DNA of 64,000 nt from Porticoccaceae bacterium (GCA_902562425.1 CACETF010000001.1:186001-250000); one strand, 5' to 3'; positions 1 through 9,621 are shown, counted from the stretch's first letter. Numbers and translations are program-made. The notes: generated from the sequence alone by a model not told the origin.

Positions 1-2
1 GA

Positions 3-425
3 TCTGAAACGGACAGGATCACTCGTCTTCGGCACAGGCTTTGGACGGGTGTTGCTGACATGGAAGAAGTGTATTTAAACGGGTCTGCGCAGCAAAGTGT
101 CCCAGGGATCATTAATATTAGCTTTGCCTTCGTCGAAGGTGAGTCCCTAATCATGGCTCTAAGGGACCTGGCCGTTTCTTCAGGTTCTGCATGCACTTCA
201 GCGAGTCTAGAGCCTTCGTATGTTTTGCGTGCATTGGGGTTGAATGACGAAATGGCGCACAGTTCTATACGATTCAGTATTGGAAGATATACCACAGAGG
301 AGCAGATTGATGATACCATTAAAAAGGTGCGTAGAGCGGTAGGGAAGTTGCGTGAATTATCTCCGCTTTGGGATATGTTTAAAGATGGGATCGACCTCAA
401 TCAAGTGGAGTGGTCGGCTCACTAA
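3..425 (+). CDS. iscS: Cysteine desulfurase IscS, C-terminal part
   Basis: C-terminal 140 residues of IscS, the PLP-dependent cysteine desulfurase that feeds persulfide sulfur to IscU. The frame is open from the window edge, so the start and the PLP lysine lie upstream. The active-site cysteine loop [13 protein letters not shown] is present, followed by the conserved tail with [17 protein letters not shown] and the C-terminal EWSAH, which resembles the end of the E. coli protein. It is first in the visible isc operon; iscR, if present, is off the window. Identity is secure from the active-site loop and from the iscU-iscA-hscB-hscA-fdx-iscX order downstream. Confidence 0.97.
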   Translation, partial: SETDRITRLRHRLWTGVADMEEVYLNGSAQQSVPGIINISFAFVEGESLIMALRDLAVSSGSACTSASLEPSYVLRALGLNDEMAHSSIRFSIGRYTTEEQIDDTIKKVRRAVGKLRELSPLWDMFKDGIDLNQVEWSAH

Positions 426-440
426 CGTAAACATACTTTT

Positions 441-467
441 AGTGCAAATAGTGCAAATAGTGCAAAT
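441..467 (+). repeat. Three perfect tandem copies of a 9-bp unit
   Basis: AGTGCAAAT occurs three times head to tail in the 116-bp gap between iscS and iscU. It is too short to be a transposon. It may be a replication-slippage tract or a binding site; nothing in the sequence decides. Confidence 0.9.
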
Positions 468-541
468 CGTGGCGAATATGTTAGCATGTGATGCGTAGGC
501 TACTAAATATAACCAACTATTAAACTTTAGGAGGATTTGGG

Positions 542-925
542 ATGGCGTATAGTGACAAAGTCATAGATCACTACGAGAATCCAAGAAATGTGGGAAAATT
601 AGATGATACGTCTAAATTTGTTGGAACGGGCATGGTTGGAGCACCCGCATGTGGTGACGTGATGCGTCTCCAGATTCAGGTAGATTCTGATGGTGTCATT
701 GAAGATGCTAAATTCAAAACATATGGTTGTGGTTCTGCTATAGCCTCCAGTTCTCTCTTAACGGAGTGGGTGAAAGGTAAGAACATAAATGATGCAGAAC
801 AAATCAAAAATACAGAAATCGCGCAAGAATTGGCTTTACCGCCTGTGAAGATTCACTGTTCTGTTTTGGCTGAGGACGCTATAAAGGCTGCAGTCAGAGA
901 TGTGAGAGGCAAGCAAGGGATATGA
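542..925 (+). CDS. iscU: Fe-S cluster scaffold IscU
   Basis: Scaffold protein on which IscS sulfur and iron are assembled into [2Fe-2S] clusters. The 127-residue length is normal. Ligands visible are Cys37 with Asp39 (APACGDVM), Cys63 (YGCGSA) and Cys106 ([11 protein letters not shown]). The LPPVK motif that HscA grips lies just before the last cysteine. A strong Shine-Dalgarno (AGGAGG, about 530-535) fixes the ATG. Seven bases separate it from iscA. Confidence 0.98.
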   Translation: MAYSDKVIDHYENPRNVGKLDDTSKFVGTGMVGAPACGDVMRLQIQVDSDGVIEDAKFKTYGCGSAIASSSLLTEWVKGKNINDAEQIKNTEIAQELALPPVKIHCSVLAEDAIKAAVRDVRGKQGI

Positions 926-932
926 AACCGAC

Positions 933-1256
933 ATGGCTATAACAATGACGGAAGCGGCCCAACTTCATGTGGCGAGGAACCTTTCAGCGAGACAAAAAGG
1001 TATAGGAGTTCGATTAGGAGTCAAGACTACGGGCTGTTCCGGGCTATCTTACCTTCTAGAGTTCGTTGACGAGGCATTGAAAGAAGATCGTGTGTTCGAT
1101 GTAGGCACAATTAAGGTCTTCGTAGATCCCAAAAGCTTATTATTCCTTGATGGTACCGAACTGGACTACGTCAAAGAAGGGATTAACGAGGGCTTTGAAT
1201 TCAAAAATCCAAATGTGAAGAATGAGTGTGGGTGTGGAGAGAGCTTCCACGTTTAG
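933..1256 (+). CDS. iscA: A-type Fe-S carrier IscA
   Basis: Carrier and alternative scaffold delivering Fe-S clusters to apoproteins. 107 residues, as in E. coli. The three conserved cysteines are Cys35 ([10 protein letters not shown]) and Cys99/Cys101 in the C-terminal CGCGESF motif. It lies between iscU and hscB in the standard operon order, so IscA is preferred over the paralogues ErpA and SufA. Confidence 0.97.
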   Translation: MAITMTEAAQLHVARNLSARQKGIGVRLGVKTTGCSGLSYLLEFVDEALKEDRVFDVGTIKVFVDPKSLLFLDGTELDYVKEGINEGFEFKNPNVKNECGCGESFHV

Positions 1257-1276
1257 TGCCTTCATTGACGCTTTAA

Positions 1277-1831
1277 GTGATAAATTCGAAATCATATTTT
1301 GCTATATTTTCTCTTGAGATCGATTGGAATATTGATCTTTTGCTACTCAGGTCTCGTTATCTCAATCTTCAGAAACAGTTTCATCCCGACAAGTTTTCAA
1401 TGAAAAGTACTTTGGAAAAAAGACTAGCTATGCAAACTGCATCAGTGATAAACGATGCCTATGACACACTAGCATCCCCTTTAAAGCGTGCACAGTACCT
1501 TCTCGATCTTAGGGGTTATGGTACCCAGCAGGAAAAGTATACATCTAGTGATGGCTTATTTTTAATGGAGCAGATCGAGTTGCGAGAAGAGCTTGAAATG
1601 ATTGAGGACCAGAACCAGAACCAGAATCCGTATCAGGATTTAAGTAAAAGATTGGGGTCTCTTTCGACTAAAATTCGGCATCGATATGAAAGTTTGCTGA
1701 ACGATTTTAGCGAAAGCTACGCAAAGGGGCTACTCGATAATGCCCTCAGCGTGCTCGCTAAGATGCAGTTTTTTGCTAAGCTATTAGATCAGGTTGAAGA
1801 TCTGGAAAGTCGTTTGATTATTTGCGACTAA
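1277..1831 (+). CDS. hscB: Fe-S co-chaperone HscB
   Basis: J-domain co-chaperone that brings IscU to HscA and stimulates its ATPase. The N-terminal J domain has the HPD tripeptide at residues 36-38. The C-terminal domain keeps the [13 protein letters not shown] stretch used to bind IscU. The start is GTG. At 184 residues it is slightly longer than E. coli HscB (171), partly because of a short Asn-Gln linker ([10 protein letters not shown]) encoded by a 6-bp tandem repeat at 1610-1627, a probable slippage product in a loop. Confidence 0.96.
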   Translation: MINSKSYFAIFSLEIDWNIDLLLLRSRYLNLQKQFHPDKFSMKSTLEKRLAMQTASVINDAYDTLASPLKRAQYLLDLRGYGTQQEKYTSSDGLFLMEQIELREELEMIEDQNQNQNPYQDLSKRLGSLSTKIRHRYESLLNDFSESYAKGLLDNALSVLAKMQFFAKLLDQVEDLESRLIICD

Positions 1832-1847
1832 TCTAATTGGAACTCAG

Positions 1848-3716
1848 ATGGCACTAATGCAGATAGCAGAACCCGGAGTCTTCACCAGCGACAGGCGTCA
1901 ACCAATGCGTGCCGTTGGCATAGATCTTGGCACTACCAATTCTCTGATTGCAATTGTCGAGGACGGTGCTCCAAAAGTGCTGTCTGATAGCAATGGTGGT
2001 TTTTTGATTCCATCTGTTGTTCATTATGAAAAAGACGGAGATGTACTTGTTGGAGCCAACGCGCAGTTAAAAGTGCTAACTGATCCTTTAAATACTCTCA
2101 GCTCTATAAAGCGTTTGTTGGGTCGAGGAATCACGGATATGGCAAGGCTTGGAGACAAGCTGCCTTATGAGGTTGAACTAAGGGAAGGTGGCATGCCGAC
2201 AATACTCACACGTTTTGGTCCAGTAAGTCCCGTACAGGTATCCTCTGAAATTTTACGATGTGTAGCATCCGCGGGAAAGTCGTATTTCGGATCTGAGATT
2301 GACGGAGCTGTTATTACGGTCCCAGCTTATTTTGATGATTCGCAGCGTCAAGCTACCAAAGATGCTGCAACGCTTGCAGGGATCAAAGTGTTACGGTTAC
2401 TTAATGAACCGACCGCTGCGGCAATTGCATATGGTCTTAATGAGTCGGAAGAGGGTATTATCGCTGTGTATGACCTTGGCGGAGGGACCTTTGATATATC
2501 AGTGTTACGGTTGACTAAAGGCGTATTCGAGGTGCTTGCCACTGGAGGAAACTCGGCACTGGGCGGCGACGATTTTGATCGTGTAATAGCAGATTGGTTA
2601 TGTGAGCAAGCAGGTATCGGGCCTTCGATAGATCCGTCAACACAACGATTGGTAATGAATATCGCTAGGTCCGCTAAGGAGGATTTGACTCGGGCTGAGT
2701 GTACATCAATTACGACATCAGGGTGGCGGGGTGTCCTTAGCAGGGAACACTTTAATAAAATGATTGATTCTTTAATTAGTGAAACTATGCAGACTTGTAA
2801 ACTAGTGATGCGTGACGCTAACATTAAATCAAATCAGATAAAAGAGGTGGTTCTGGTAGGAGGTTCTACCCGAATTCCATTGGTAAGGGAAAAAGTGAAT
2901 GACTTGTTTGGGTGTAAAGCGCGCAGTGAGCTAGACCCAGATCAGGTTGTGGCGCTCGGTGCTGCAATTCAGGCTAACAATTTAGCCGGTAATCGTCAGT
3001 CGGAGGAAATGCTTCTCCTAGATGTTCTTCCATTGTCTCTCGGTATAGAGACAATGGGAGGATTGACAGAAAAGATTATACCTCGAAACACGACTATCCC
3101 CGTTTCAAAGTCGCAAGAGTTCACCACTTTCAAAGATGGACAAACTGCAATGACGATTCATATCGTACAGGGTGAGAGAGAATTAGTCAGTGACTGCCGT
3201 TCTCTTGCACGCTTTGATTTGCGAAACATTCCTCCTATGGTTGCCGGCTCTGCTAAGGTACTTGTAACTTATCAAGTAGATGCTGACGGATTACTTAATG
3301 TGAGTGCAATGGAAAAAACAAGTCAGGTAGTATCCCAAATCGAGGTTAAACCTTCTTACGGTCTAGAAGAAAATGAGATACTACGGATGTTGGATGACTC
3401 GATTCGATATTCCAAAAATGATATCTTAATCCGAAACCTACGTGAACAGCAGGTAGAGGCTGATCGGTTGATTGAGGACCTCACCTCTGCGCTTGATAGA
3501 GATAGTGACATCTTAACTGAAAACGAATTACTATCTCTTCAAAAAAGTGTAGCTGACTTGCGTATTTTTAGAGCTGAGTGTACCGACCACAATGAGTTAT
3601 CGGCGCGAATTTCTACCGTAGCTAAAACATGCGAGTCATTTGCTCAGCGGCGTATGAATAAAAGTATTAAGTTAGCACTGGCTGGACAAACTTTAGAAGA
3701 ATTAGAAAAGGGTTAA
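1848..3716 (+). CDS. hscA: Fe-S chaperone HscA (Hsp70 family)
   Basis: Specialised Hsp70 that uses ATP to release the cluster from IscU. The 622-residue length is normal (E. coli 616). The N-terminal actin-like ATPase has [12 protein letters not shown], the [13 protein letters not shown] phosphate loop and the [12 protein letters not shown] signature. The C-terminal substrate-binding domain begins near residue 390 ([17 protein letters not shown]). Position after hscB and the shorter lid separate it from DnaK. Confidence 0.97.
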   Translation: MALMQIAEPGVFTSDRRQPMRAVGIDLGTTNSLIAIVEDGAPKVLSDSNGGFLIPSVVHYEKDGDVLVGANAQLKVLTDPLNTLSSIKRLLGRGITDMARLGDKLPYEVELREGGMPTILTRFGPVSPVQVSSEILRCVASAGKSYFGSEIDGAVITVPAYFDDSQRQATKDAATLAGIKVLRLLNEPTAAAIAYGLNESEEGIIAVYDLGGGTFDISVLRLTKGVFEVLATGGNSALGGDDFDRVIADWLCEQAGIGPSIDPSTQRLVMNIARSAKEDLTRAECTSITTSGWRGVLSREHFNKMIDSLISETMQTCKLVMRDANIKSNQIKEVVLVGGSTRIPLVREKVNDLFGCKARSELDPDQVVALGAAIQANNLAGNRQSEEMLLLDVLPLSLGIETMGGLTEKIIPRNTTIPVSKSQEFTTFKDGQTAMTIHIVQGERELVSDCRSLARFDLRNIPPMVAGSAKVLVTYQVDADGLLNVSAMEKTSQVVSQIEVKPSYGLEENEILRMLDDSIRYSKNDILIRNLREQQVEADRLIEDLTSALDRDSDILTENELLSLQKSVADLRIFRAECTDHNELSARISTVAKTCESFAQRRMNKSIKLALAGQTLEELEKG

Positions 3717-3721
3717 TTATT

Positions 3722-4060
3722 ATGCCTAGACTTGTTTTTTTGCCCCATCACGAAATATGTCCAGATGGTGCGGTAGTAGACGCTAAGCAAGGAGAAAGTA
3801 TCTGTGAAGCAGCTCTTAGAAGTGGTTTGGATATAGAACATGCATGTGAGATGTCGTGTGCATGTACGACCTGTCATGTGCATATTCGAGAAGGTTACGA
3901 TGACCTTTCTGAAGCTGAAGAACTTGAGGATGACTATCTCGATAAAGCATGGGGCGTCGACCCTGATTCGAGGTTGAGTTGTCAAGTGATTCTTGGGGAT
4001 AAAGACTTAGTTGTTGAAATTCCCAAGTACACTATCAATATGGTTTCCGAACGTCATTGA
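3722..4060 (+). CDS. fdx: [2Fe-2S] ferredoxin of the Isc system
   Basis: Adrenodoxin-type ferredoxin supplying electrons for cluster assembly. 112 residues. The cluster cysteines are Cys42, Cys48, Cys51 and Cys87 in CEMSCACTTC and SRLSCQVIL; Cys46 is the extra cysteine also seen in E. coli Fdx. Five bases after hscA, ATG start. Confidence 0.97.
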   Translation: MPRLVFLPHHEICPDGAVVDAKQGESICEAALRSGLDIEHACEMSCACTTCHVHIREGYDDLSEAEELEDDYLDKAWGVDPDSRLSCQVILGDKDLVVEIPKYTINMVSERH

Positions 4061-4073
4061 CGGGAGAGAATTT

Positions 4074-4268
4074 ATGAGATGGATTGATATTAACGATATT
4101 GCCATTGAATTATGTGAACAATACCCCGACACCGATCCGCAATATGTTAATTTTGTTGACCTAAGAAGGTGGGTTGTATCGCTTAGTGAATTTGATGATG
4201 ATCCCGAGCGTTGTGGTGAAAAAATTCTCGAGGCCATCCAAATGGCTTGGATCGGTGAGAGAGATTAA
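4074..4268 (+). CDS. iscX: IscX, small acidic Isc protein
   Basis: Small acidic protein that binds IscS and iron and modulates desulfurase activity. The start is taken at ATG 4074 after GGGAGAG. This gives 64 residues (E. coli 66) beginning MRWIDINDIAIEL. A longer in-frame reading from 4011 would overlap fdx and add 21 unmatched residues. The conserved core includes YPDTDPQYVNFVDL and EFDDDPERCGEKILEAIQMAW. It closes the operon. Confidence 0.95.
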   Translation: MRWIDINDIAIELCEQYPDTDPQYVNFVDLRRWVVSLSEFDDDPERCGEKILEAIQMAWIGERD

Positions 4269-4530
4269 CTGTTCCAGAGAGCGACTGCAAAAGTTCTCAA
4301 GCGAAACCTGTGGTTTGCCAGCCATCTATTATTTTCTGATCACTTTTCCGGTGTAGACAACAGAACTGACTCAAGAAAAGGTTCCTTGAGTACTTGTCTG
4401 GTCTTCAGTTCTACGCGCAATAGAAAAATGAACCTCTTCGGTTGCACCCCAATCCTCCATGTATCTATGAACTTAGGCTAGTGCAAAAGCTTATTGTTTG
4501 AGATTTTTTGGGGGACTTATTTGCTTGGTA
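4269..4530. other. Intergenic stretch after iscX, no gene seen
   Basis: No convincing coding frame on either strand. It contains a nested inverted repeat (4362-4412, listed separately) that could end the isc transcript. Confidence 0.6.
4362..4412 (+). terminator. Nested hairpin downstream of the isc operon
   Basis: An outer arm AGAACTG (4362-4368) pairs with CAGTTCT (4406-4412), and an inner arm ACTCAAG (4369-4375) pairs with CTTGAGT (4385-4391). The arms lie next to each other on the left side. No clear T-run follows, so it may be a weak terminator, an mRNA 3'-end stabiliser or a regulatory RNA element. Confidence 0.35.
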
Positions 4531-4890
4531 TTATGATTTAAAAAGATATTTTTTGCCGGAGAGGAAGAGGTGTCTGCCATCTTTTTTTTCGCGAAATATG
4601 CCGCCCAAATAGTCACTTTTTCCTTGAAGTTTAAAAAACTTATATCCAACAACTAATTCGTTTGGGTCAAGATTCCATACCGATAAATTTCCCATTGCAT
4701 TTGGCCTAACTAAGATATTAATTGAATATTCTTTCGCCAGCCAATATTACCTTTGGTTGGTCGCATTAAAGGCGCAGGACTCTGCGTAAATTACAGGGTG
4801 TAAGTCTTCGCTCAAAGTATGTTGTGTACGGCTCAGAACAATGGACACCAGTATAATGCGTTTCAAGTGATGTTGTTTAAATAGTTTCAT
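4531..4890 (-). pseudogene. Small exported-protein gene with an internal stop
   Basis: Reading leftwards from ATG 4890, one frame stays open for 119 codons except for a single TAA at codon 48 (4747-4749). Before the stop is a basic, hydrophobic start (MKLFKQHHLKRIILVSIVL) that looks like a signal peptide. After it come 71 protein-like codons, including YWLAKEYSIN, VWNLDPNELVVGYKFF and GKKYLFKS. I do not recognise the family. It lies 23 bases downstream of the Tag-like gene on the same strand, so the two may once have been co-transcribed. A chance open frame cannot be excluded. Confidence 0.45.
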
Positions 4891-4913
4891 TTATTTTTGA
4901 TAGGTAGCATCAA

Positions 4914-5606
4914 TTAGGCGGGCTCTGGGTGGTTTTCTCCACAAGAGCAAGCGCAGATTCGACTTAATTTAGTGAGTGAGAACCCCGTTTGATCTCTCCA
5001 GTTATTGAATTGGGCTTGAATTTTTTTGAGGTCTGTCTTGCTATTGGGATGGTCTGCAATCTCCAACCCACTTTGTCTTAGACAGGTGACCACATCTCTA
5101 CTCAAGTTAAAGCTGTCTTTTCCCATATACCGCAACATGCGTGGTCCGCTTCGTCCTCCGAGTCTACTTCCATGTTGTTTTAAATGCGCACAAAGACCCA
5201 CAAAGTCTTCCTCTGGCCAGTGGTCTATGAAAGTTGCAAAATTGCCATGTTGAGAACTTATATCTAAGATATACGCAGCATTAAATGGAACGCTTTGCAC
5301 TTTCTGCCGGTTTCGAACAATACGCTTATCAGATGCAATTTTTTCTAATTGATCAGGATTTAATAGGCTGATGGGTAACGGCTCGAAGCCAAAAAATACG
5401 GACTCGAAGTCAGGCCACTTTTTTTGAATAATTCTCCATACAAATCCTGCTTGAAAAACGCACCGCGTCATATTACTCAAAAATCTATGATCGGGAATCT
5501 GCAAGAAATCCTCACGCGGTAATGGTTCATAAATCCACCGCGCCAACGATTCTTCGCTACCCTTTCTGAAGATTGCTTTTGATAATATTTTATTAAAATC
5601 TGACAT
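4914..5606 (-). CDS. Divergent DNA-3-methyladenine glycosylase I family protein
   Basis: 230 residues resembling the Tag (COG2818) helix-hairpin-helix glycosylase fold, whose classic members excise 3-methyladenine. Matches lie in FQAGFVWRIIQKKWPDFE (Tag: QAGLSW...), GFEPLPISLL, IVRNRQKVQSVPFNA (Tag: IIRNRxKIxA.xxNA) and GPRMLRYMGKDSFNLS. The classic N-terminal Cys-x-Trp...His zinc motif is absent, and the position equivalent to E. coli Tag Glu38 appears to be Cys in CVFQAGFVW. The tail carries its own CACSCGENH cluster. It is therefore a divergent branch; substrate and activity cannot be assumed. Confidence 0.7.
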   Translation of the reverse strand: MSDFNKILSKAIFRKGSEESLARWIYEPLPREDFLQIPDHRFLSNMTRCVFQAGFVWRIIQKKWPDFESVFFGFEPLPISLLNPDQLEKIASDKRIVRNRQKVQSVPFNAAYILDISSQHGNFATFIDHWPEEDFVGLCAHLKQHGSRLGGRSGPRMLRYMGKDSFNLSRDVVTCLRQSGLEIADHPNSKTDLKKIQAQFNNWRDQTGFSLTKLSRICACSCGENHPEPA

Positions 5607-6096
5607 ATGAATTCAAAATCAAGTGGCCTCAAAAATATCTACACTGCTTTACTGTAACCTATTTTGTCAATCCATGAAGCAGGCGGCGTGTTGTAGTTTT
5701 TTAATAATATGCATAGCTGATCAAATAAGTATCTTTTTGACCCCGATATTGGTAATAAAAGTTATTCAATTAATCAAGCAATTCGTGTGTTTTAATGGCT
5801 GTTATATTCATGGTGATTGAATTTTAAACGATGCCATCTGGTGATATGCCGAGTCTGAACATACATTATTTGGTATCCAATGGCGGCTCACCATTAATTC
5901 GTTACCATGGGCCATTTGCAGCAGGCCAATTTTCGAGATCAGGCTCTTGTTATTGAAGGCGAAATGAACAATATTGATGTCAATGGACTGAAGTTTAAGT
6001 GAGTTCTGGTCACTGTCTCTCCATATGCTAAGTATAATTATAATACTGGTTTGATACACGGTTCTATCGACTAATGTCTAACGGCGTTTTTATGCC
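5607..6096. other. Gene-free stretch before the 16S-like block
   Basis: No supported coding frame on either strand. Around 5931-5962 and 6042-6085 there are weaker hints of the 5' part of a 16S rRNA gene: TTTCGAGATCAGGCTC then ATTGAA, and ACTGG...CGG...TAAT...TAACG. They may belong to the pseudogene that follows, but on their own they are not convincing. Confidence 0.5.
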
Positions 6097-6765
6097 TGAC
6101 CGGTTCACATGGTCGTCTTCCCATTCAAAAAATTTAACACTAATTATTAGTGGGATGGTGGTCTTTTCTTAATCGTGGACACAAATTTAATACTTAATGT
6201 TGCTTTATACCTTTCGGCTTGTAAAGTTTTAAATGATAAGGAGGGCAATAAAACTTTGTTATTGATGACTAAGGTACTCATCGTTTGTCAATGTTGACAG
6301 CGGGGGTTAAAGAAATTCTTTGAGATTTGTCAAATCACCTAATTTACACCTCAGAAATATAGGTGGGTTAATATTTCTGGCAAGGACTTAAAATTCTAAT
6401 CTTAGCACCGGTTATTATGAAATCACTTGGTATCAAGACTCAATTTTCCTATTTATATTTCAGAGAGATTCAATGAGGATTATGCACAACGAAGTGGAGA
6501 TGGATATTCTGCTGTTCTGAGTCAGTAATGAGCAGTCCAATTACTTTTGGTGTATTGCCTAGATGAAGCTATGTTTGAGGACATCGATCAAATTAGATCG
6601 GCTGATGTGTTATTTCAATTTTGCAATGAAATATGACGCTAAATATTTATAGTTGAGGCTTTTAGGGACTTGAGGTAATACTCAATACTTTTGAAAATCT
6701 CACAAAGCAGTTGTAGAGATCTCTTTCGACAGATAAACTCGCTTTTTTCCCGAAGTGCTAACATT
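6097..6765 (+). pseudogene. Heavily decayed 16S rRNA-like sequence (16S positions about 310-1000)
   Basis: Blocks resembling bacterial 16S rRNA occur in the right order at nearly constant spacing. They are AGTGGG (6149; 16S near 356), TTTCGGCTTGTAAAG (6212; near 424-437), ATGTTGACAGCGGGGGTTAA (6291; the 515-533 GTGCCAGC...GGTAA loop), TAGGTGGGTTA (6360; near 579), AGAGAT (6464; near 699), CGAAG (6490; near 720), GACATCGATC (6580; near 818), ACTCAA...TTGA...ACAA-GC-GT-G (6681-6715; near 907-940), TTCGA (6725; near 959) and ACAT (6761; near 997). Window position minus 16S position falls only from about 5793 to 5764. Many mismatches are transitions. The 530 loop is destroyed, so it cannot function. 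The identification comes from memory of 16S sequence; an alignment is needed. Confidence 0.55.
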
Positions 6766-6803
6766 TTTCTATAGCGCATTGACTTTTAATATGGAGATTT
6801 TTC

Positions 6804-7229
6804 ATGTCAATCGAACACACCCTCTCAATTATAAAACCAGATGCCGTCTCGAATAACGCGATCGGCAGTATCTTGGCTCGTTTTGAAGGAGCGGGTCTAA
6901 GAATAATCGCTTGTAGAATGGAGCAATTATCAACTGAAAAGGCTGAAGGCTTTTATAATGAACACCGAGAGCGTCCTTTTTTTCGGGATCTTGTAAAATT
7001 TATGACCTCTGGTCCGGTTGTGGTTCAGGTTTTATCCGGTGATCACGCGATTTCTCTCAACCGAAAGCTCATGGGTGCAACTAATCCGCAGGAGGCTGAG
7101 TTAGGAACTATTAGATCAGATTTTGCTACATCAATTGATGCTAACGCCGTACACGGATCCGACTCGGCCAGCTCTGCAAAGCGTGAAATTGCATATTTCT
7201 TCAGTGATAATGAAATATGCATTCGGTGA
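6804..7229 (+). CDS. ndk: Nucleoside diphosphate kinase
   Basis: Transfers the gamma phosphate between nucleoside triphosphates and diphosphates through a phosphohistidine. 141 residues, standard length. His117 in NAVHGSDS is the catalytic residue. The N terminus [13 protein letters not shown] and the MTSGPVVV strand are typical. GGAG precedes the ATG. It sits 21 bases before rlmN, as in many gammaproteobacteria. Confidence 0.98.
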   Translation: MSIEHTLSIIKPDAVSNNAIGSILARFEGAGLRIIACRMEQLSTEKAEGFYNEHRERPFFRDLVKFMTSGPVVVQVLSGDHAISLNRKLMGATNPQEAELGTIRSDFATSIDANAVHGSDSASSAKREIAYFFSDNEICIR

Positions 7230-7250
7230 CAAACGAGAAGTGATGCATAC

Positions 7251-8411
7251 ATGTCATTTTCACTTGGGGTAAAAGAAAACTGTAAGCCTGCCAAGAAGAT
7301 CAACTTGATGGGTATGCCAGTGGAGAAAGTGGAAAATTTCTTTGCAGAATTGGGGGAAAAGCGGTTTAGAGCAACTCAAATACTTCAGTGGATTCACCAG
7401 AAAGGCATCTTAGATATCGAAAGTATGACGAACTTCTCAAAACCGCTGCGTCGAAAACTGATTTCAATGGCGGAAGTGCGTCCCCCCGATATTGTTAATT
7501 GCGAGGAATCTACTGATGGTACTCGTAAATGGCTTATTCAACTCAATGGAGGGAGTTGTGTTGAGGCCGTGTTCATTCCTGAGCGGAGTCGAGGTACTCT
7601 CTGTGTTTCCTCTCAAATCGGTTGTGCACTGGATTGTTCTTTCTGTGCTACAGGCAAGCAGGGATTTAATCGTGATTTGTCCGCGTCTGAAATTATTGGG
7701 CAGGTGTGGTTGGCCTGTAAATCACTGGGCAAGTTTGATCAAAATGCTCCGCAGGGTATTACAAATGTTGTGATGATGGGGATGGGTGAACCATTGATGA
7801 ATTTTGATAACGTGGTCGATGCGCTAAACATAATGCTTGATGATCATGGGTATGGTTTATCAAAACGGCGTGTGACATTAAGCACTGCTGGCGTCATCCC
7901 AGCTATTGATAAGCTTGGAGATGTATCAGATGTCTCTTTGGCAATATCGTTGCATGCACCTAATGATGAATTACGCAATGAGCTCGTACCAATAAATCGT
8001 AAGTATCCACTTGGCGGCCTCGTTAGCAGTGCTAAAAAATATCTTAACAAAATGCCAGATAACCGGAGAAAAATTACGATAGAGTATACTTTGATTGATA
8101 ACATAAATGATCGTGGTCATCATGCTCACGAGTTGGCAGACTTGCTCAAAGAACTACCATGTAAGATTAATTTGATACCTTTTAATCCATTTTATGGTAC
8201 GCAGTATAAAAGGGTCACAAATTGTGCGATGTATAGGTTTAGGGACATTCTGCAACAGCATGGTTACACTGTTACAATTAGAACTACGAGAGGAGATGAT
8301 ATTGCTGCGGCCTGCGGTCAGTTAGCCGGACAGGTGAATGATAAAACCCGCCGTCAGGAGCGATATAAACAGAAATTCTCAGATGAACAACCGGTGAGGA
8401 TGATGTTATGA
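7251..8411 (+). CDS. rlmN: Dual 23S rRNA/tRNA adenine C2-methyltransferase RlmN
   Basis: Radical-SAM enzyme methylating C2 of A2503 in 23S rRNA and A37 of some tRNAs. 386 residues. The [4Fe-4S] motif is Cys125-Cys129-Cys132 ([12 protein letters not shown]), and the C-terminal cysteine that forms the covalent RNA adduct is in [16 protein letters not shown]. Other conserved runs are [25 protein letters not shown] and [17 protein letters not shown]. The ATG at 7251 fits E. coli RlmN, whose KINLL aligns with KINLM here. Confidence 0.97.
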   Translation: MSFSLGVKENCKPAKKINLMGMPVEKVENFFAELGEKRFRATQILQWIHQKGILDIESMTNFSKPLRRKLISMAEVRPPDIVNCEESTDGTRKWLIQLNGGSCVEAVFIPERSRGTLCVSSQIGCALDCSFCATGKQGFNRDLSASEIIGQVWLACKSLGKFDQNAPQGITNVVMMGMGEPLMNFDNVVDALNIMLDDHGYGLSKRRVTLSTAGVIPAIDKLGDVSDVSLAISLHAPNDELRNELVPINRKYPLGGLVSSAKKYLNKMPDNRRKITIEYTLIDNINDRGHHAHELADLLKELPCKINLIPFNPFYGTQYKRVTNCAMYRFRDILQQHGYTVTIRTTRGDDIAAACGQLAGQVNDKTRRQERYKQKFSDEQPVRMML

Positions 8412-8496
8412 GTGCAAGTGTTGGGATATCTGTCGAAAATCTATCTAAAGTAATGTTAGGAACATGCTTTAAGAATTGACTAAGTCATAAATAATT

Positions 8497-9621
8497 ATGT
8501 TTAGAAAAAGCCCTATAACGCGCCGCCAATCCCGAAAAATTATGGTTGGGAATGTGCCTGTTGGTGGAGGTTCGCCAATCTCTGTGCAAAGTATGACGAA
8601 TACCAATACTGGCGATGTGGAATCTACAGTGGCTCAAATTGAGTCGATCCAACGAGCAGGCGCCGATATTGTGCGCGTATCAGTTCCAACTCTAGCTGAG
8701 GCTGAGGCTTTTGGAGAAATCCGCAAGCGGGTTAGTCTTCCTTTAGTTGCAGATATACACTTCGATCATAAAATTGCTTTACGCGTTGCAGATCTCGGAG
8801 TGGATTGTTTGCGTCTCAACCCAGGCAATATAACCCGCGAAGATCGTTTGCGTGATGTGATTGCGAAAGCACGTGATCTGTGCATTCCAATTCGGATAGG
8901 CGTAAATGCCGGCTCTCTAGGTAAAGATCTTCTCCGCAAGTACAGAGAACCTACGGCTGAAGCCTTAGTTGAATCTGCTATGCGAAATGTTGATCGATTG
9001 GATAAGTATGATTTCCAAGACTATAAAGTGAGTGTTAAGGCTTCAGATATTTTCATGGCAGTAGATGCCTATCGAAGTTTAGCCAAAAAGATTGAGCAGC
9101 CGCTTCATTTGGGCATCACAGAGGCTGGAGGATTACGTGCTGGCACCGTAAAATCATCGGTCGGCCTTGGCGCTCTCCTATTGGATGGAATAGGAGATAC
9201 AATACGAATATCACTAGCGGCAGATCCGGCGGAGGAAGCTCGTGTAGGTTGGGATCTTTTGAAAAGTTTGAGATTGCGGAGTAAAGGAATCCATTTTATT
9301 GCTTGTCCAAGCTGCTCGAGACAAAATTTTGACGTAATCGAGACAGTAAATGCCCTTGAGGCCCGATTAGAGGACGTTAAAGTTCCAATGGACGTGTCTA
9401 TAATTGGATGTATTGTCAACGGCCCAGGGGAGGCAAAGGAGTCGGATTTTGGTTTGACGGGTGGTTCCCCGGCCAATCTAGTTTACATTGATGGAGAGCC
9501 TGATCATAAGATTGGTCAGGAAAATCTCATTGATGAATTGGAGCGAAAAATCCGATTGAAAGCGGAAGCAAAGAAAAGTCAGATTGAGTTAGAAAATAAG
9601 GACATTATTGTACGTGACTGA
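8497..9621 (+). CDS. ispG: 4-hydroxy-3-methylbut-2-enyl diphosphate synthase IspG
   Basis: [4Fe-4S] enzyme converting methylerythritol cyclodiphosphate to HMBPP in the non-mevalonate isoprenoid pathway. 374 residues (E. coli 372). The N-terminal TIM barrel contains [27 protein letters not shown] and LRLNPGNI. C-terminal cluster ligands are in CPSCSR and [12 protein letters not shown]. pilF/pilW and rodZ, which usually lie between rlmN and ispG, are absent here. Confidence 0.97.
   Translation: MFRKSPITRRQSRKIMVGNVPVGGGSPISVQSMTNTNTGDVESTVAQIESIQRAGADIVRVSVPTLAEAEAFGEIRKRVSLPLVADIHFDHKIALRVADLGVDCLRLNPGNITREDRLRDVIAKARDLCIPIRIGVNAGSLGKDLLRKYREPTAEALVESAMRNVDRLDKYDFQDYKVSVKASDIFMAVDAYRSLAKKIEQPLHLGITEAGGLRAGTVKSSVGLGALLLDGIGDTIRISLAADPAEEARVGWDLLKSLRLRSKGIHFIACPSCSRQNFDVIETVNALEARLEDVKVPMDVSIIGCIVNGPGEAKESDFGLTGGSPANLVYIDGEPDHKIGQENLIDELERKIRLKAEAKKSQIELENKDIIVRD

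Noticed and set aside
5831-5956. 41-codon frame resembling an alpha/beta-hydrolase start (GGSPLIRYHGP)
   Set aside because: Too short, with no nucleophile elbow, and it runs into the 16S-like region; the resemblance is probably chance.
8408-8479. 23-codon frame overlapping the rlmN stop
   Set aside because: No recognisable content; treated only as a possible pilF stub.
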